DNA of 38,463 bases from Actinomycetota bacterium (GTDB lineage: Bacteria; Actinomycetota; Actinomycetes; Actinomycetales; Microbacteriaceae), in contig WLEA01000004.1 of assembly GCA_009704535.1 (NCBI GenBank), forward strand, positions 1-38,463. The letters are read 5' to 3'. Shown here piece by piece: positions 29,594 through 38,463 of the stretch. The notes under the pieces were generated by a model. That model was not told the origin of the DNA, searched no databases, and worked only from the letters and a program-made list of their open reading frames with translations. Both the position numbers and the translations under genes were made by a program. Within the stretch, counting starts at the first letter, position 1. Each line of letters begins with the position of its first letter.

Positions 29594-32323
29594 GTGGCTG
29601 TCAACGACCAAGACCCATACTCGTTTAACCAGATGGACTCTGACCCAGCAGAAACCAGCGAGTGGCGCGAATCCCTTGATTCGGTCGTAGCGCAGTCTGG
29701 GCACCAGCGCGGCCGAGAGATCATGCTGAGCTTGCTCAAGCGCTCCAAAGAGCTGCACCTGGGCGTTCCAATGGTCCCGACCACCGATTACCTCAACACC
29801 ATCGCACCGGAGAACGAACCCGAGTTCCCGGGTGATGAAGACATTGAACGTCGCTATCGGGCGTGGATTCGCTGGAACGCAGCCATTACCGTCCACCGCG
29901 CCCAACGACCGGGCATCGGCGTGGGTGGCCACATCTCCACCTACGCGTCCTCCGCAGCCCTCTACGAGGTGGGCCACAACCATTTCTTCCGCGGACAAGA
30001 CCACCCCGGTGGCGGCGACCAGATCTTCTACCAGGGCCATGCCTCGCCAGGTATGTATGCCAGGGCCTTCCTCGAGGGGCGCATCAGTAGCGACCAGCTC
30101 GATGGCTTCCGGCAAGAGAAGTCCCACCCCAGTGGCGGTCTGTCGTCGTATCCCCACCCGCGTCTTATGCCGGAGTTCTGGCAATTCCCCACAGTCTCAA
30201 TGGGTCTTGGACCCATCAATGCCATCTATCAGGCTCAGGTCAACCGCTATGTGCACAACCGCGGTATCAAGGACACCAGCCAGCAACACGTGTGGGCCTT
30301 TTTGGGCGATGGTGAAATGGACGAAGTGGAAAGCCGCGGTGCGCTCCAGCTCGCCGCCAACGACGACCTCGACAACCTGACCTTTGTTGTCAACTGCAAC
30401 CTGCAGCGCCTCGATGGCCCTGTTCGCGGCAATGGAAAAATCATCCAGGAGCTTGAGAGCTTCTTCCGCGGGGCAGGTTGGAACGTCATCAAGGTCGTCT
30501 GGGGCCGCGAATGGGACGCGCTCCTGCAGGCTGATACCGAGGGTGCACTGCGGGATTTGATGAACCGCACTCCAGATGGTGACTACCAAACCTTCAAGGC
30601 TGAAAACGGTGCCTACGTTCGGGAGAACTTCTTTGGTCGCGACCCTAAAGCTTTGGCCATGGTCGCACACATGAGTGACGACGACATCTGGAACCTCAAA
30701 CGTGGTGGTCACGACTATCGCAAGGTCTATGCCGCGTTTAAGGCTGCTACGGAGCACAAGGGCCAACCCACCGTCATCCTTGCTAAGACGGTCAAGGGCT
30801 ACGGCCTAGGACCCAGCTTCGAAGGCCGCAACGCCACTCACCAAATGAAGAAGCTGACTCTGGAGAACCTGAAAGCGTTCCGCGATGACATGCGAATTCC
30901 AATCTCGGACGCAGCCCTCGAGGCGGATGTCTATCGGCCTCCCTACTACCACCCTGGTGAGCACGACGAAGCTATTGCTTATCTGCACGAGCGCCGCAGA
31001 GCACTCGGTGGCTACCTCCCGGAGCGGCGCTCCCGCTACACGCAGGTGAGTCTTCCGGATAGCTCTGTCTATGAACCAGCAGCAAAGGGCTCTGGCAAAC
31101 AAGAGGTCGCAAGCACCATGGCCTTTGCGCGCCTCCTCAAGGACCTCCTCAAGAACAAGGATTTTGGCCACCGCTTGGTACCCATCATTCCCGATGAGGC
31201 CCGCACCTTTGGTATGGATGCCTACTTCCCAACATCCAAGATTTACAACCCCCACGGCCAGAGCTACACCTCGGTCGACCGCGAGTTACTGCTGGCCTAC
31301 AAGGAAAGCCCCGAGGGGCAGATTCTGCACACCGGAATCAACGAGGCGGGAGCGTTCGCTGCGTTTACGGCAGTGGGCACGAGCTACGCGACCCTCGGCG
31401 AACCGATGGTCCCGATCTACGTGTTCTACTCCATGTTTGGATTCCAGCGCACGGGCGATGCCATGTGGGCTGCCGGAGACCAAATGGCCAGAGGCTTCAT
31501 CATGGGTGCCACCGCTGGTCGCACCACTCTCACCGGCGAGGGCCTCCAGCACGCGGATGGCCACTCGCCGCTGCTGGCATCAACCAACCATGCCGTCATT
31601 ACCTACGACCCTGCCTACGCCTATGAGATCGCCCACATCGTGAAGGCCGGACTCGAGCGCATGTATGGCGGCTCTCACCCCGACCCGAACGTCATGTATT
31701 ACCTGACGATTTACAACGAGCCCATGGTTCAGCCAGAAGAACCCGCCAACCTGGATGTTGAGGGCCTGCTGAAGGGTCTCTACCTCCTCAAGCCCGCAGC
31801 AAGCCAAAGTGGTCCCCGCGCTTCTATCCTCGCCTCCGGCGTAGGTGTGCCGTGGGCACTGGAGGCTCAAGGCCTGCTGGCCACCGACTGGGGTGTGAGC
31901 GCCGACGTGTGGTCAGTCACCTCGTGGAATGAGTTGCGCAAAGACGGCGTCGCGGCCGAGCGCCACAACTTCCTACATCCAGACCAGCCCGCGCAGGTCC
32001 CCTACGTCACCCAGAAACTCCAGGGGGCCCCGGGTCCCTTCGTGGCGGTGAGCGACTTCACTCACGCAGTCCAAGACCAAATTCGCGAGTTTGTGCCGGG
32101 CACCTACCTGACTCTCGGCGCTGATGGGTTTGGCTTCAGTGACACGAGAGCCGCCGCCAGACGGCAGTTTGCTATCGATGGCCCCTCGGTGGTTGTGCGG
32201 GTGTTGCAGCAATTGGCGAAAGAAGGCCTCGTGCCTGCTGGGTCCCACCAGGGCGCAATCGAGAAATATCAACTTCACGATGTCAATGCGGGAACAAGCG
32301 GGTCAACCGGCGGCGACGCCTAG
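29594..32323 (+). CDS. aceE: Pyruvate dehydrogenase E1 component, homodimeric type
   Basis: [63 protein letters not shown] start inferred at 29594 (ORF to 29537). Confidence 0.96.
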   Translation: MAVNDQDPYSFNQMDSDPAETSEWRESLDSVVAQSGHQRGREIMLSLLKRSKELHLGVPMVPTTDYLNTIAPENEPEFPGDEDIERRYRAWIRWNAAITVHRAQRPGIGVGGHISTYASSAALYEVGHNHFFRGQDHPGGGDQIFYQGHASPGMYARAFLEGRISSDQLDGFRQEKSHPSGGLSSYPHPRLMPEFWQFPTVSMGLGPINAIYQAQVNRYVHNRGIKDTSQQHVWAFLGDGEMDEVESRGALQLAANDDLDNLTFVVNCNLQRLDGPVRGNGKIIQELESFFRGAGWNVIKVVWGREWDALLQADTEGALRDLMNRTPDGDYQTFKAENGAYVRENFFGRDPKALAMVAHMSDDDIWNLKRGGHDYRKVYAAFKAATEHKGQPTVILAKTVKGYGLGPSFEGRNATHQMKKLTLENLKAFRDDMRIPISDAALEADVYRPPYYHPGEHDEAIAYLHERRRALGGYLPERRSRYTQVSLPDSSVYEPAAKGSGKQEVASTMAFARLLKDLLKNKDFGHRLVPIIPDEARTFGMDAYFPTSKIYNPHGQSYTSVDRELLLAYKESPEGQILHTGINEAGAFAAFTAVGTSYATLGEPMVPIYVFYSMFGFQRTGDAMWAAGDQMARGFIMGATAGRTTLTGEGLQHADGHSPLLASTNHAVITYDPAYAYEIAHIVKAGLERMYGGSHPDPNVMYYLTIYNEPMVQPEEPANLDVEGLLKGLYLLKPAASQSGPRASILASGVGVPWALEAQGLLATDWGVSADVWSVTSWNELRKDGVAAERHNFLHPDQPAQVPYVTQKLQGAPGPFVAVSDFTHAVQDQIREFVPGTYLTLGADGFGFSDTRAAARRQFAIDGPSVVVRVLQQLAKEGLVPAGSHQGAIEKYQLHDVNAGTSGSTGGDA

Positions 32324-32355
32324 GCCAGCTCGCCACCGACGATTCGAGGGATCCC

Positions 32356-33552
32356 ATGAGCCAGTCGATGACAAAGAAACAAACCTTGTCATGGCTGCGC
32401 AATGTTTCAGGCGACATGGCATCGGCAACCCTGGCACGACTTGACTCAACACTTCCCTGGTATCGGGATATGCCCCCGGGTCGTCGGTCCGCCGTGGGTC
32501 TGGTCGCGCAGACTGGAATTAGCTCGTTCATTAGTTGGTACGAGGACCCCGCCTCGACACCCTGGATTGCCTCCGACGTGTTCGGCGTGGCACCGAGAGA
32601 GCTGTTGCGCTCAGTAAGCCTGCAGCAGGCTCTTCAACTCATCAAGGCCACTGTGGAAGTGGTGGAAGAGCACCTACGCGAAGCACCCCAGGGCCTTCGA
32701 GAAGCCATACTTCTCTATTCCAGGGAGATTGCCTTTGGTGCCGCCGATGTCTACGCCAGGGCCGCCGAAGCGCGGGGGCTCTGGGACGCGAGGCTAGAAG
32801 CGCTAGTCGTAGATTCAATTTTGAGCGGTGAATACGACCAAGAGCTTCCTTCACGTATTGCGGCACTCGGGTGGACCGGCCACGGAGAAGTGTGCGTACT
32901 GGTGGGAACGAGTCCTCGCATGGTGGATGTGGATCGGATCAGGCGCACCGCCCGACACCACAACGCCGACGTATTGGTCGGCGTTCAAGGTAATCGACTG
33001 GTCGTGGTGATCGGGCGGCGTCTCGACGATGACCATGCTCCGCGCCAACACCACACTTTCGTTGATATCGCTCAGGCACTCGATGAGAGCTTTGGCCCGG
33101 GCCGCTTCGTCATTGGGCCGACGGTTACCGCAGTCGTTGACGCTGTCAAAAGTGCCAAGGCTGCTCTTGCTGGTTTCTCGGTGGCTAAAAGTTGGCGGAG
33201 TGCCGGCCGCCCCTTGGCGGCCGATGACCTCCTGCCAGAGCGCGCTCTGGCAGGAGACCCGTTAGCCAGGCGAAAGTTGATTGCGAGCATTTATGAACCG
33301 CTTCGCGATCACCCACTGGATTTGCTCGGAACCCTGTGGACATACTTTGAGACGGGGCATTCTCTAGAGGCGACCGCCCGTGAACTGTTCGTGCACCCGA
33401 ACACCGTGCGCTACCGACTAAAGAAGGTCTCCGAGGCCCTCAATTGGGACCCCAGCGCACCCCGCGACGCTCTGACCCTTCACCTAGCCATCATCCTTGG
33501 CGCGATGAGCGAGCCGAACACGCCTTCCCCCGCATCTGGAACATCACTGTAG
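32356..33552 (+). CDS. fasR: PucR/CdaR-type transcriptional regulator, FasR-like
   Basis: C-terminal HTH LEATARELFVHPNTVRYRLKKVSEALNW; immediately upstream of fabD as in other actinobacterial FAS II clusters. Confidence 0.82.
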   Translation: MSQSMTKKQTLSWLRNVSGDMASATLARLDSTLPWYRDMPPGRRSAVGLVAQTGISSFISWYEDPASTPWIASDVFGVAPRELLRSVSLQQALQLIKATVEVVEEHLREAPQGLREAILLYSREIAFGAADVYARAAEARGLWDARLEALVVDSILSGEYDQELPSRIAALGWTGHGEVCVLVGTSPRMVDVDRIRRTARHHNADVLVGVQGNRLVVVIGRRLDDDHAPRQHHTFVDIAQALDESFGPGRFVIGPTVTAVVDAVKSAKAALAGFSVAKSWRSAGRPLAADDLLPERALAGDPLARRKLIASIYEPLRDHPLDLLGTLWTYFETGHSLEATARELFVHPNTVRYRLKKVSEALNWDPSAPRDALTLHLAIILGAMSEPNTPSPASGTSL

Positions 33553-33555
33553 ATT

Positions 33556-33584
33556 GCCTACAGCGATTTCCGGAATTTGTAGGC
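33556..33584. promoter_or_regulatory. Candidate operator/leader element between fasR and fabD
   Basis: Perfect inverted repeat GCCTACA-N15-TGTAGGC, with an overlapping CTGTAG-attgc-CTACAG (33547-33563). Confidence 0.5.
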
Positions 33585-33630
33585 CGGGTCGCACCACCGT
33601 TTTTTCAAGCCCCACTAGAAACTGGACTCT

Positions 33631-34548
33631 ATGTTTGTTATTGCAGCGCCGGGCCAAGGCTCTCAAAAGCCTGGCTTTCTTGAGCCTTGGCTCGACAACC
33701 CTGACTACCGAGTCACACTAGCCAGCTGGTCAAAAGTCATAGGTATTGACCTGGTGACCCATGGCACGACCAGTGACGCGGAGACCATTACCGACACGGC
33801 GATTGCACAGCCCCTCATTGTTGCCGCGGGCATCCTGACCGGGCGCGCCCTGCTTGAGGCGCTTCCCCCTTCACCATCTCTTCAGATGGCAGGACACTCC
33901 GTCGGGGAGTTCACCGCTGCGGCCCTCGCGGGTGTGCTCGGCGATGAGGACGCTCTCCGGCTCGTGGCGTTGCGCGGACGCGCGATGGCAGATGCCTCAG
34001 CTATCGAACCAACGGGTATGAGCGCGGTCATAGGCGGCGACGCCGAGGAACTAGAGGCAGCACTCGGGCGCCACGGGCTTTTCGCCGCAAACTTCAACGG
34101 CGGTGGACAGACAGTAATTGCCGGTCCGCTCCCGGCGCTCGCTGCATTTGCCGAGGCCCCACCGGCTGGCGTGCGGGTTATTCCGCTGAGCGTTGCCGGC
34201 GCTTTTCACACGCCGTACATGGCCTCCGCGGTCGCCGCGTTGGCCACCGCAACGGCGGAAGTCACTCCGGGTGAACCCCACTACCCGCTCTACACAAACC
34301 GAGATGGTTCTCAGGTGAGCTCCGGTGAGACCTATGTCTCGTATTTGGTTGACCAGATTGCGAGACCCGTGCGCTGGGACTCATGCATGGAATCATTTGC
34401 CAGCCAGGGAATCACCGGCATGATGGAGTTAGCTCCCGCAGGCGCACTCACTGGTCTTGCTAAGCGCGGATTGAAAGGGGTGCCCACCGTGGCGATTAAT
34501 TCACCAGAGGATATTGCTGGGGCACTAGAGATGGTGCGCGGGGCATGA
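33631..34548 (+). CDS. fabD: Malonyl-CoA:ACP transacylase
   Basis: APGQGSQKPGF, MAGHSVGEFTAAALAGVL active site. Confidence 0.95.
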   Translation: MFVIAAPGQGSQKPGFLEPWLDNPDYRVTLASWSKVIGIDLVTHGTTSDAETITDTAIAQPLIVAAGILTGRALLEALPPSPSLQMAGHSVGEFTAAALAGVLGDEDALRLVALRGRAMADASAIEPTGMSAVIGGDAEELEAALGRHGLFAANFNGGGQTVIAGPLPALAAFAEAPPAGVRVIPLSVAGAFHTPYMASAVAALATATAEVTPGEPHYPLYTNRDGSQVSSGETYVSYLVDQIARPVRWDSCMESFASQGITGMMELAPAGALTGLAKRGLKGVPTVAINSPEDIAGALEMVRGA

Positions 34549-35546
34549 CCGAACTCCGCCAATCCCACGGCCCTGCGGGAACCCGGATTATGTCCCTGGG
34601 CGCAGCCAGAGGCGACCTCGTAGTCTCGAATGATGAGCTCGCCGGTCCGATTGATTCCTCGGATGAGTGGATTCGCCAGCGCACCGGGATTATCGAGCGT
34701 CGCCGGTCCAGTGCCGCCGAGGGTGCCATTGATTTGGCCGAGCGAGCGAGCACAGAAGCAATCGCGAAGGCAGGAATCGACCCCGGAGCCATTGGCGCGG
34801 TGATTGTTGCGACGATTTCTAACTCGGTTCAGACACCGTCTCTTGCGGCGCTGCTGGCTGATCGAGTCGGGGCAACACCGGCCGCAGCGTATGACATCTC
34901 TGCCGCCTGCGCGGGCTACACCTACGGTATTGCCCAGGCTGATGCGCTCATTCGTGCTGGAGTTGCCAAGTATGTGCTCGTCGTTGGGGCGGAGAAGCTC
35001 AGTGACTTTGCCAAGCCAACCGACCGCAGCATCTCTTTCCTGCTGGGCGATGGTGCCGGGGCGGCGGTCGTGGGACCGAGTGATTCCGTCGGAATCGGAC
35101 CGACAGTCTGGGGTTCGGACGGATCGAAGTGGGATGCCGTAGGTATGGACCACACCATCAAGGAAGCGTTCGAGGACCCAGAGGGTGAGTTCCCCACGCT
35201 GCGGCAGGACGGCCAAGCGGTCTTCCGCTGGGCCGTGTGGGAGATGGCCAAAGTCGCCCAGCAAGCGCTGGAGGTCTCAGGGATTGCGGCCGAGGAACTC
35301 ACCGCTTTCGTTCCCCATCAGGCCAACATGCGCATCATTGACGAGTTTGCCAAGCAATTGGGCCTGCCTGAGTCGGTCCTAATTGCCCGCGACATCCAGA
35401 CCACCGGTAACACCTCGGCTGCATCAATTCCGCTGGCAACGCACCGCCTGCTGGAGGAGCACCCAGAGGCATCCGGCGGATACGCGCTCCAGATAGGGTT
35501 CGGCGCCGGGTTGGTCTTTGGCGCACAGGTCGTCAGACTCCCCTAG
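34545..35546 (+). CDS. fabH: 3-oxoacyl-ACP synthase III
   Basis: DEWIRQRTGIIERR, YDISAACAGYTYGIAQA, VPHQANMRI, GNTSAASIPLA. Confidence 0.96.
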   Translation: MTELRQSHGPAGTRIMSLGAARGDLVVSNDELAGPIDSSDEWIRQRTGIIERRRSSAAEGAIDLAERASTEAIAKAGIDPGAIGAVIVATISNSVQTPSLAALLADRVGATPAAAYDISAACAGYTYGIAQADALIRAGVAKYVLVVGAEKLSDFAKPTDRSISFLLGDGAGAAVVGPSDSVGIGPTVWGSDGSKWDAVGMDHTIKEAFEDPEGEFPTLRQDGQAVFRWAVWEMAKVAQQALEVSGIAAEELTAFVPHQANMRIIDEFAKQLGLPESVLIARDIQTTGNTSAASIPLATHRLLEEHPEASGGYALQIGFGAGLVFGAQVVRLP

Positions 35547-35605
35547 ATATGACACCCGGGCTCTAAGATTGGAGCCGTCCCGAAACACACAAGGAAGAGG
35601 AACCC

Positions 35606-35854
35606 ATGGCACACACAACTGAGGAAGTTTTGGCTGGACTCGCCGAGCTGATCAATGACGAGACAGGCATCTCTCCTGATCAGGTGACACTGGAGAAGTC
35701 CTTCACCGATGATCTCGACATTGACTCCATCTCGATGATGACTATCGTCGTGAACGCCGAAGAGAAGTTTGACGTAAAGATTCCAGACGACGAGGTCAAG
35801 AACTTGACCACCGTCGGCGAAGCGGTCTCCTTCATCGCCAAGGCGCAGGGCTAA
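35606..35854 (+). CDS. acpP: Acyl carrier protein
   Basis: 82 aa, DDLDIDSISMMTIVVNAEEKFDVKIPDDE phosphopantetheine site. Confidence 0.96.
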   Translation: MAHTTEEVLAGLAELINDETGISPDQVTLEKSFTDDLDIDSISMMTIVVNAEEKFDVKIPDDEVKNLTTVGEAVSFIAKAQG

Positions 35855-35878
35855 AGACCCCCTTCGGGGATCACACCG

Positions 35879-37111
35879 ATGACTACCGTCGTTGTCACAG
35901 GAATTGGAGCTACGTCACCACTCGGTGGTGACGTAGCGTCCACCTGGAAGGCATTGCTGGCTGGTGAATCCGGTGTGAGCACCCTTGACTACGACTGGGT
36001 GCAAACCTATGACCTGCCCGTCACCTTCGCCGGCCAGGCCAGGGTCCGCCCCGAGACCGTGCTTGAGCGTCAAGAGTTCAAGCGTCTCGATCCTTCAGCT
36101 CAGCTGGCGTTGATTTCCGCCAGGGAAGCCTGGGCTGATGCAGGATCCCCCGACGTGGCGCCGGAGAGAATTCTTGTCGACTACGCCACCGGTATTGGTG
36201 GGCTTTGGACTCTTCTGGATGGGTGGGACACTCTTCGCGAAAAAGGCGCGAGGCGTGTCTTGCCGATGACGATTCCCATGCTGATGCCAAACGCTGCCGC
36301 TGCTGCTGTCAGCATGGGTCTTGGTGCGCGAGGTGGCGCCAGGACCGTCGTCTCAGCCTGCGCTTCCGGCACTGAATCAATCGCGAATGCCTACGAGCAC
36401 CTCCAATTGGGGCTTGCGGACGTTGTGGTGGCCGGAGGAACCGAAGCCGTCATTCACCCCATGCCCATTGCATCTTTTGCCGCAATGCAGGCGCTCTCTC
36501 GCAGAAATGACGACCCCGCGCGAGCATCCAGGCCCTACGACGTTGACCGCGATGGTTTTGTCCTCGGTGAAGGCGCGGCCACGCTGGTTCTCGAGACCAA
36601 AGAGCACGCCGAGGCGAGAGGAGCACGCATCTACGCGGAGCTTGCAGGCAGCGGTGTGACGAGCGATTCGTACCACATCACGGCCCCAGACCCCGCCGGC
36701 CTTGGTGCTTCCCGTGCCGTCCTGGCAGCCCTCAAGCAAGCCGGTGCCACACCTGAGGATGTCACCCACATCAACGCTCACGCCACCTCCACACCCGTAG
36801 GCGATATTGCCGAATATGCAGCCCTGAAGGCAGTCTTCGGTGAGAGAACGTCGTCCATCCCCGTGTCTGCTACGAAGGCAGCGACCGGCCATCTTCTGGG
36901 TGGAACGGGAGCTCTTGAGGCGGTGTTTGCCCTGCTGGCGGTCTATGAAAGGACCGCACCACCAACCATCAACTTGGACAACCAAGATGAAGCAATTCCC
37001 TTAGACGTCGTGACATCGCCACGCGACCTGGGATCAGGCCCTCAATTGGCAATCAGCAACTCGTTTGGTTTTGGCGGTCACAACGCCGTTGTGGCTTTCC
37101 GCAGCGTCTAG
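35879..37111 (+). CDS. fabF: 3-oxoacyl-ACP synthase II
   Basis: VVVTGIGATSPLGGDVASTW, VSACASGTESI, INAHATSTPVGD, SATKAATGHLLGGTGALEAVF. Confidence 0.96.
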   Translation: MTTVVVTGIGATSPLGGDVASTWKALLAGESGVSTLDYDWVQTYDLPVTFAGQARVRPETVLERQEFKRLDPSAQLALISAREAWADAGSPDVAPERILVDYATGIGGLWTLLDGWDTLREKGARRVLPMTIPMLMPNAAAAAVSMGLGARGGARTVVSACASGTESIANAYEHLQLGLADVVVAGGTEAVIHPMPIASFAAMQALSRRNDDPARASRPYDVDRDGFVLGEGAATLVLETKEHAEARGARIYAELAGSGVTSDSYHITAPDPAGLGASRAVLAALKQAGATPEDVTHINAHATSTPVGDIAEYAALKAVFGERTSSIPVSATKAATGHLLGGTGALEAVFALLAVYERTAPPTINLDNQDEAIPLDVVTSPRDLGSGPQLAISNSFGFGGHNAVVAFRSV

Positions 37112-37255
37112 CGTAGGCCGCCAACTGGTTCACAGGAATCGTTGGGTCTCGCTATCTAGACTGTATCTAGTGTGCGCAGTAGAAATCAGTTCCGGGGCTA
37201 ATCGAGCCACCCTCGCCCGCACTCCGTTGAGGGCTATCTCCACAGGGCTCAACTA

Positions 37256-38463
37256 GTGGCTACTTTTCTCTATCGCCTCGGAAAGGCGAGCTACCAGAAC
37301 GCTGGTCGCGTTCTCGCGCTGTGGGTGCTTGCCATGGTTTCACTACTCGGGCTCGGAGTGGGCCTGGGGGGTCAAACCGACGAAGACTTCCGTATACCAG
37401 GGAGCGAATCGCAGACCGCCTTCAACCGTCTTAACGCCGTGTTCCCAACCTTTGCCGGGGCTAGTGCCCAGGCGGTCCTCGTGGCACCAGAGGGCGATCG
37501 CCTCGATAGCGCTGGGAACATCGAACTCATCGAAGCGATGACAGAAACTCTGTCGACCAGCAGTGGAGTCGACGATGCGGTGAGTCCCTTCGACGAGTTT
37601 GCGGGTCGCGCGCTCAGCGATGACGGGCGCTATGGCTTCATCCAGATTCGATTTTCCATCAGCCAACCCGAAGTCACCGATGAGATGCTCGAGGAGCTAC
37701 TGGAGTCCCGCGAAATTCTCGCCGGGTCCGGTCTCACCGTGGAATTCGGCGGTGGCATTTTTCAAGACCAAACCCCCGGCCTGACCATTGCAGAGCTTTT
37801 TGGAGTCATTTTTGCCGGCATGGTGCTCATCATTACGTTCCGGTCGTTCCGCCCCGCGTGGATGCCCCTCGCCAGCGCAATCCTCGGCGTCGGAATCGTC
37901 GTCGGCATCATTTTCTTGATGACACTCGGTGTCACCGTCTCAAGCTCTGCCCCGTTGCTGGCGGTGATGCTGGGGTTGGCCGTGGGCATCGACTACTCAC
38001 TCTTCATTCTCTCGCGTCACCGCGATCAGCTGGCCAGGGGCCAGGGAGCACTGGAGTCCGCCGCCACCGCGGTGGGAACCGCGGGCAACGCCGTGGTGTT
38101 CGCGGGCCTCACGGTGATTATCGCTCTGCTGGGCCTCTTCGTCGTCGGCATTCCTTTCCTGAGCGTGATGGGCGCCTCAGCCGCCATGGCGGTCGCCATT
38201 GCAATTGTCGCCGCGATCACACTACTGCCAGCACTCATGGGCCTTATGGGCGAGAAACTGCGACCCACAGCGGGCTCGAAAGCCTTCGCGTTGGCCACGG
38301 CCTCGGCTGAAAAACCCAGCATGGGCCGGCGTTGGGTGCGCATGGTGATGAAATATCCACTGGCGGTGAGTGTCGTGTCGATTCTGGGCCTTGGCATGAT
38401 CGCAATTCCCGCGCTCTCCCTCGATTTGAATCTTCCCGGTGGCGGGCAAGAACCGGCCGATTC
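37256..38463 (+). CDS. MMPL/RND-family transporter, truncated by window end
   Basis: Open frame from GTG 37256 (ATFLYRLGKASYQNAGRVLALWVLAM...) to window end; VMLGLAVGIDYSLFILSRHRDQL is characteristic. Absent from the ORF track because no stop lies in the window. Confidence 0.9.
   Translation, partial: MATFLYRLGKASYQNAGRVLALWVLAMVSLLGLGVGLGGQTDEDFRIPGSESQTAFNRLNAVFPTFAGASAQAVLVAPEGDRLDSAGNIELIEAMTETLSTSSGVDDAVSPFDEFAGRALSDDGRYGFIQIRFSISQPEVTDEMLEELLESREILAGSGLTVEFGGGIFQDQTPGLTIAELFGVIFAGMVLIITFRSFRPAWMPLASAILGVGIVVGIIFLMTLGVTVSSSAPLLAVMLGLAVGIDYSLFILSRHRDQLARGQGALESAATAVGTAGNAVVFAGLTVIIALLGLFVVGIPFLSVMGASAAMAVAIAIVAAITLLPALMGLMGEKLRPTAGSKAFALATASAEKPSMGRRWVRMVMKYPLAVSVVSILGLGMIAIPALSLDLNLPGGGQEPAD

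Noticed and set aside
29531-30184. 217-aa minus-strand ORF
   Set aside because: Antisense to aceE, whose frame is unambiguous.
32308-32338. Terminator-like stem at the aceE stop (CGG-c-GGCGA...TCGCC-a-CCG)
   Set aside because: Short, interrupted stem without a T-run; too weak to call.

Overview
The window is a compact actinobacterial chromosome segment. Gene content and synteny look Microbacteriaceae-like; that placement is inference. It starts inside the 5' end of a 16S rRNA gene (minus strand) and ends inside an MMPL-family transporter gene. I see no prophage, IS element, CRISPR array or obvious genomic island. Main blocks are: tyrS; a polar amino-acid ABC transporter; infC-rpmI-rplT / trmH-type methyltransferase / pheST / argCJBFGH (minus); hisCBH-hisA plus an SseB-like gene (minus); a divergent lexA / LysM pair; rnpB (RNase P RNA); RNase H, CT398-like and NIF3-like genes; an NCS1-like permease with a long acidic N-terminus; an EamA transporter; tRNA-Val(UAC); aceE; and fasR-fabD-fabH-acpP-fabF followed by the MMPL transporter. 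The best leads are non-coding. (1) A small LysM membrane protein divergent from lexA has a near-consensus promoter (TTGACA-N17-TATATT) overlapped by a SOS box, and its mRNA is predicted to begin directly in a ~19-bp hairpin. (2) Strong inverted repeats lie within the first ~60 nt of several coding sequences (ABC permease, fabD, fabF, weaker in others). (3) A nested inverted repeat lies between fasR and fabD. (4) infC has a multi-hairpin leader and a probable AUC start codon. (5) A CT398-type zinc-ribbon protein has lost most of its Cys ligands. All claims come from reading the sequence; no searches or folding calculations were run.
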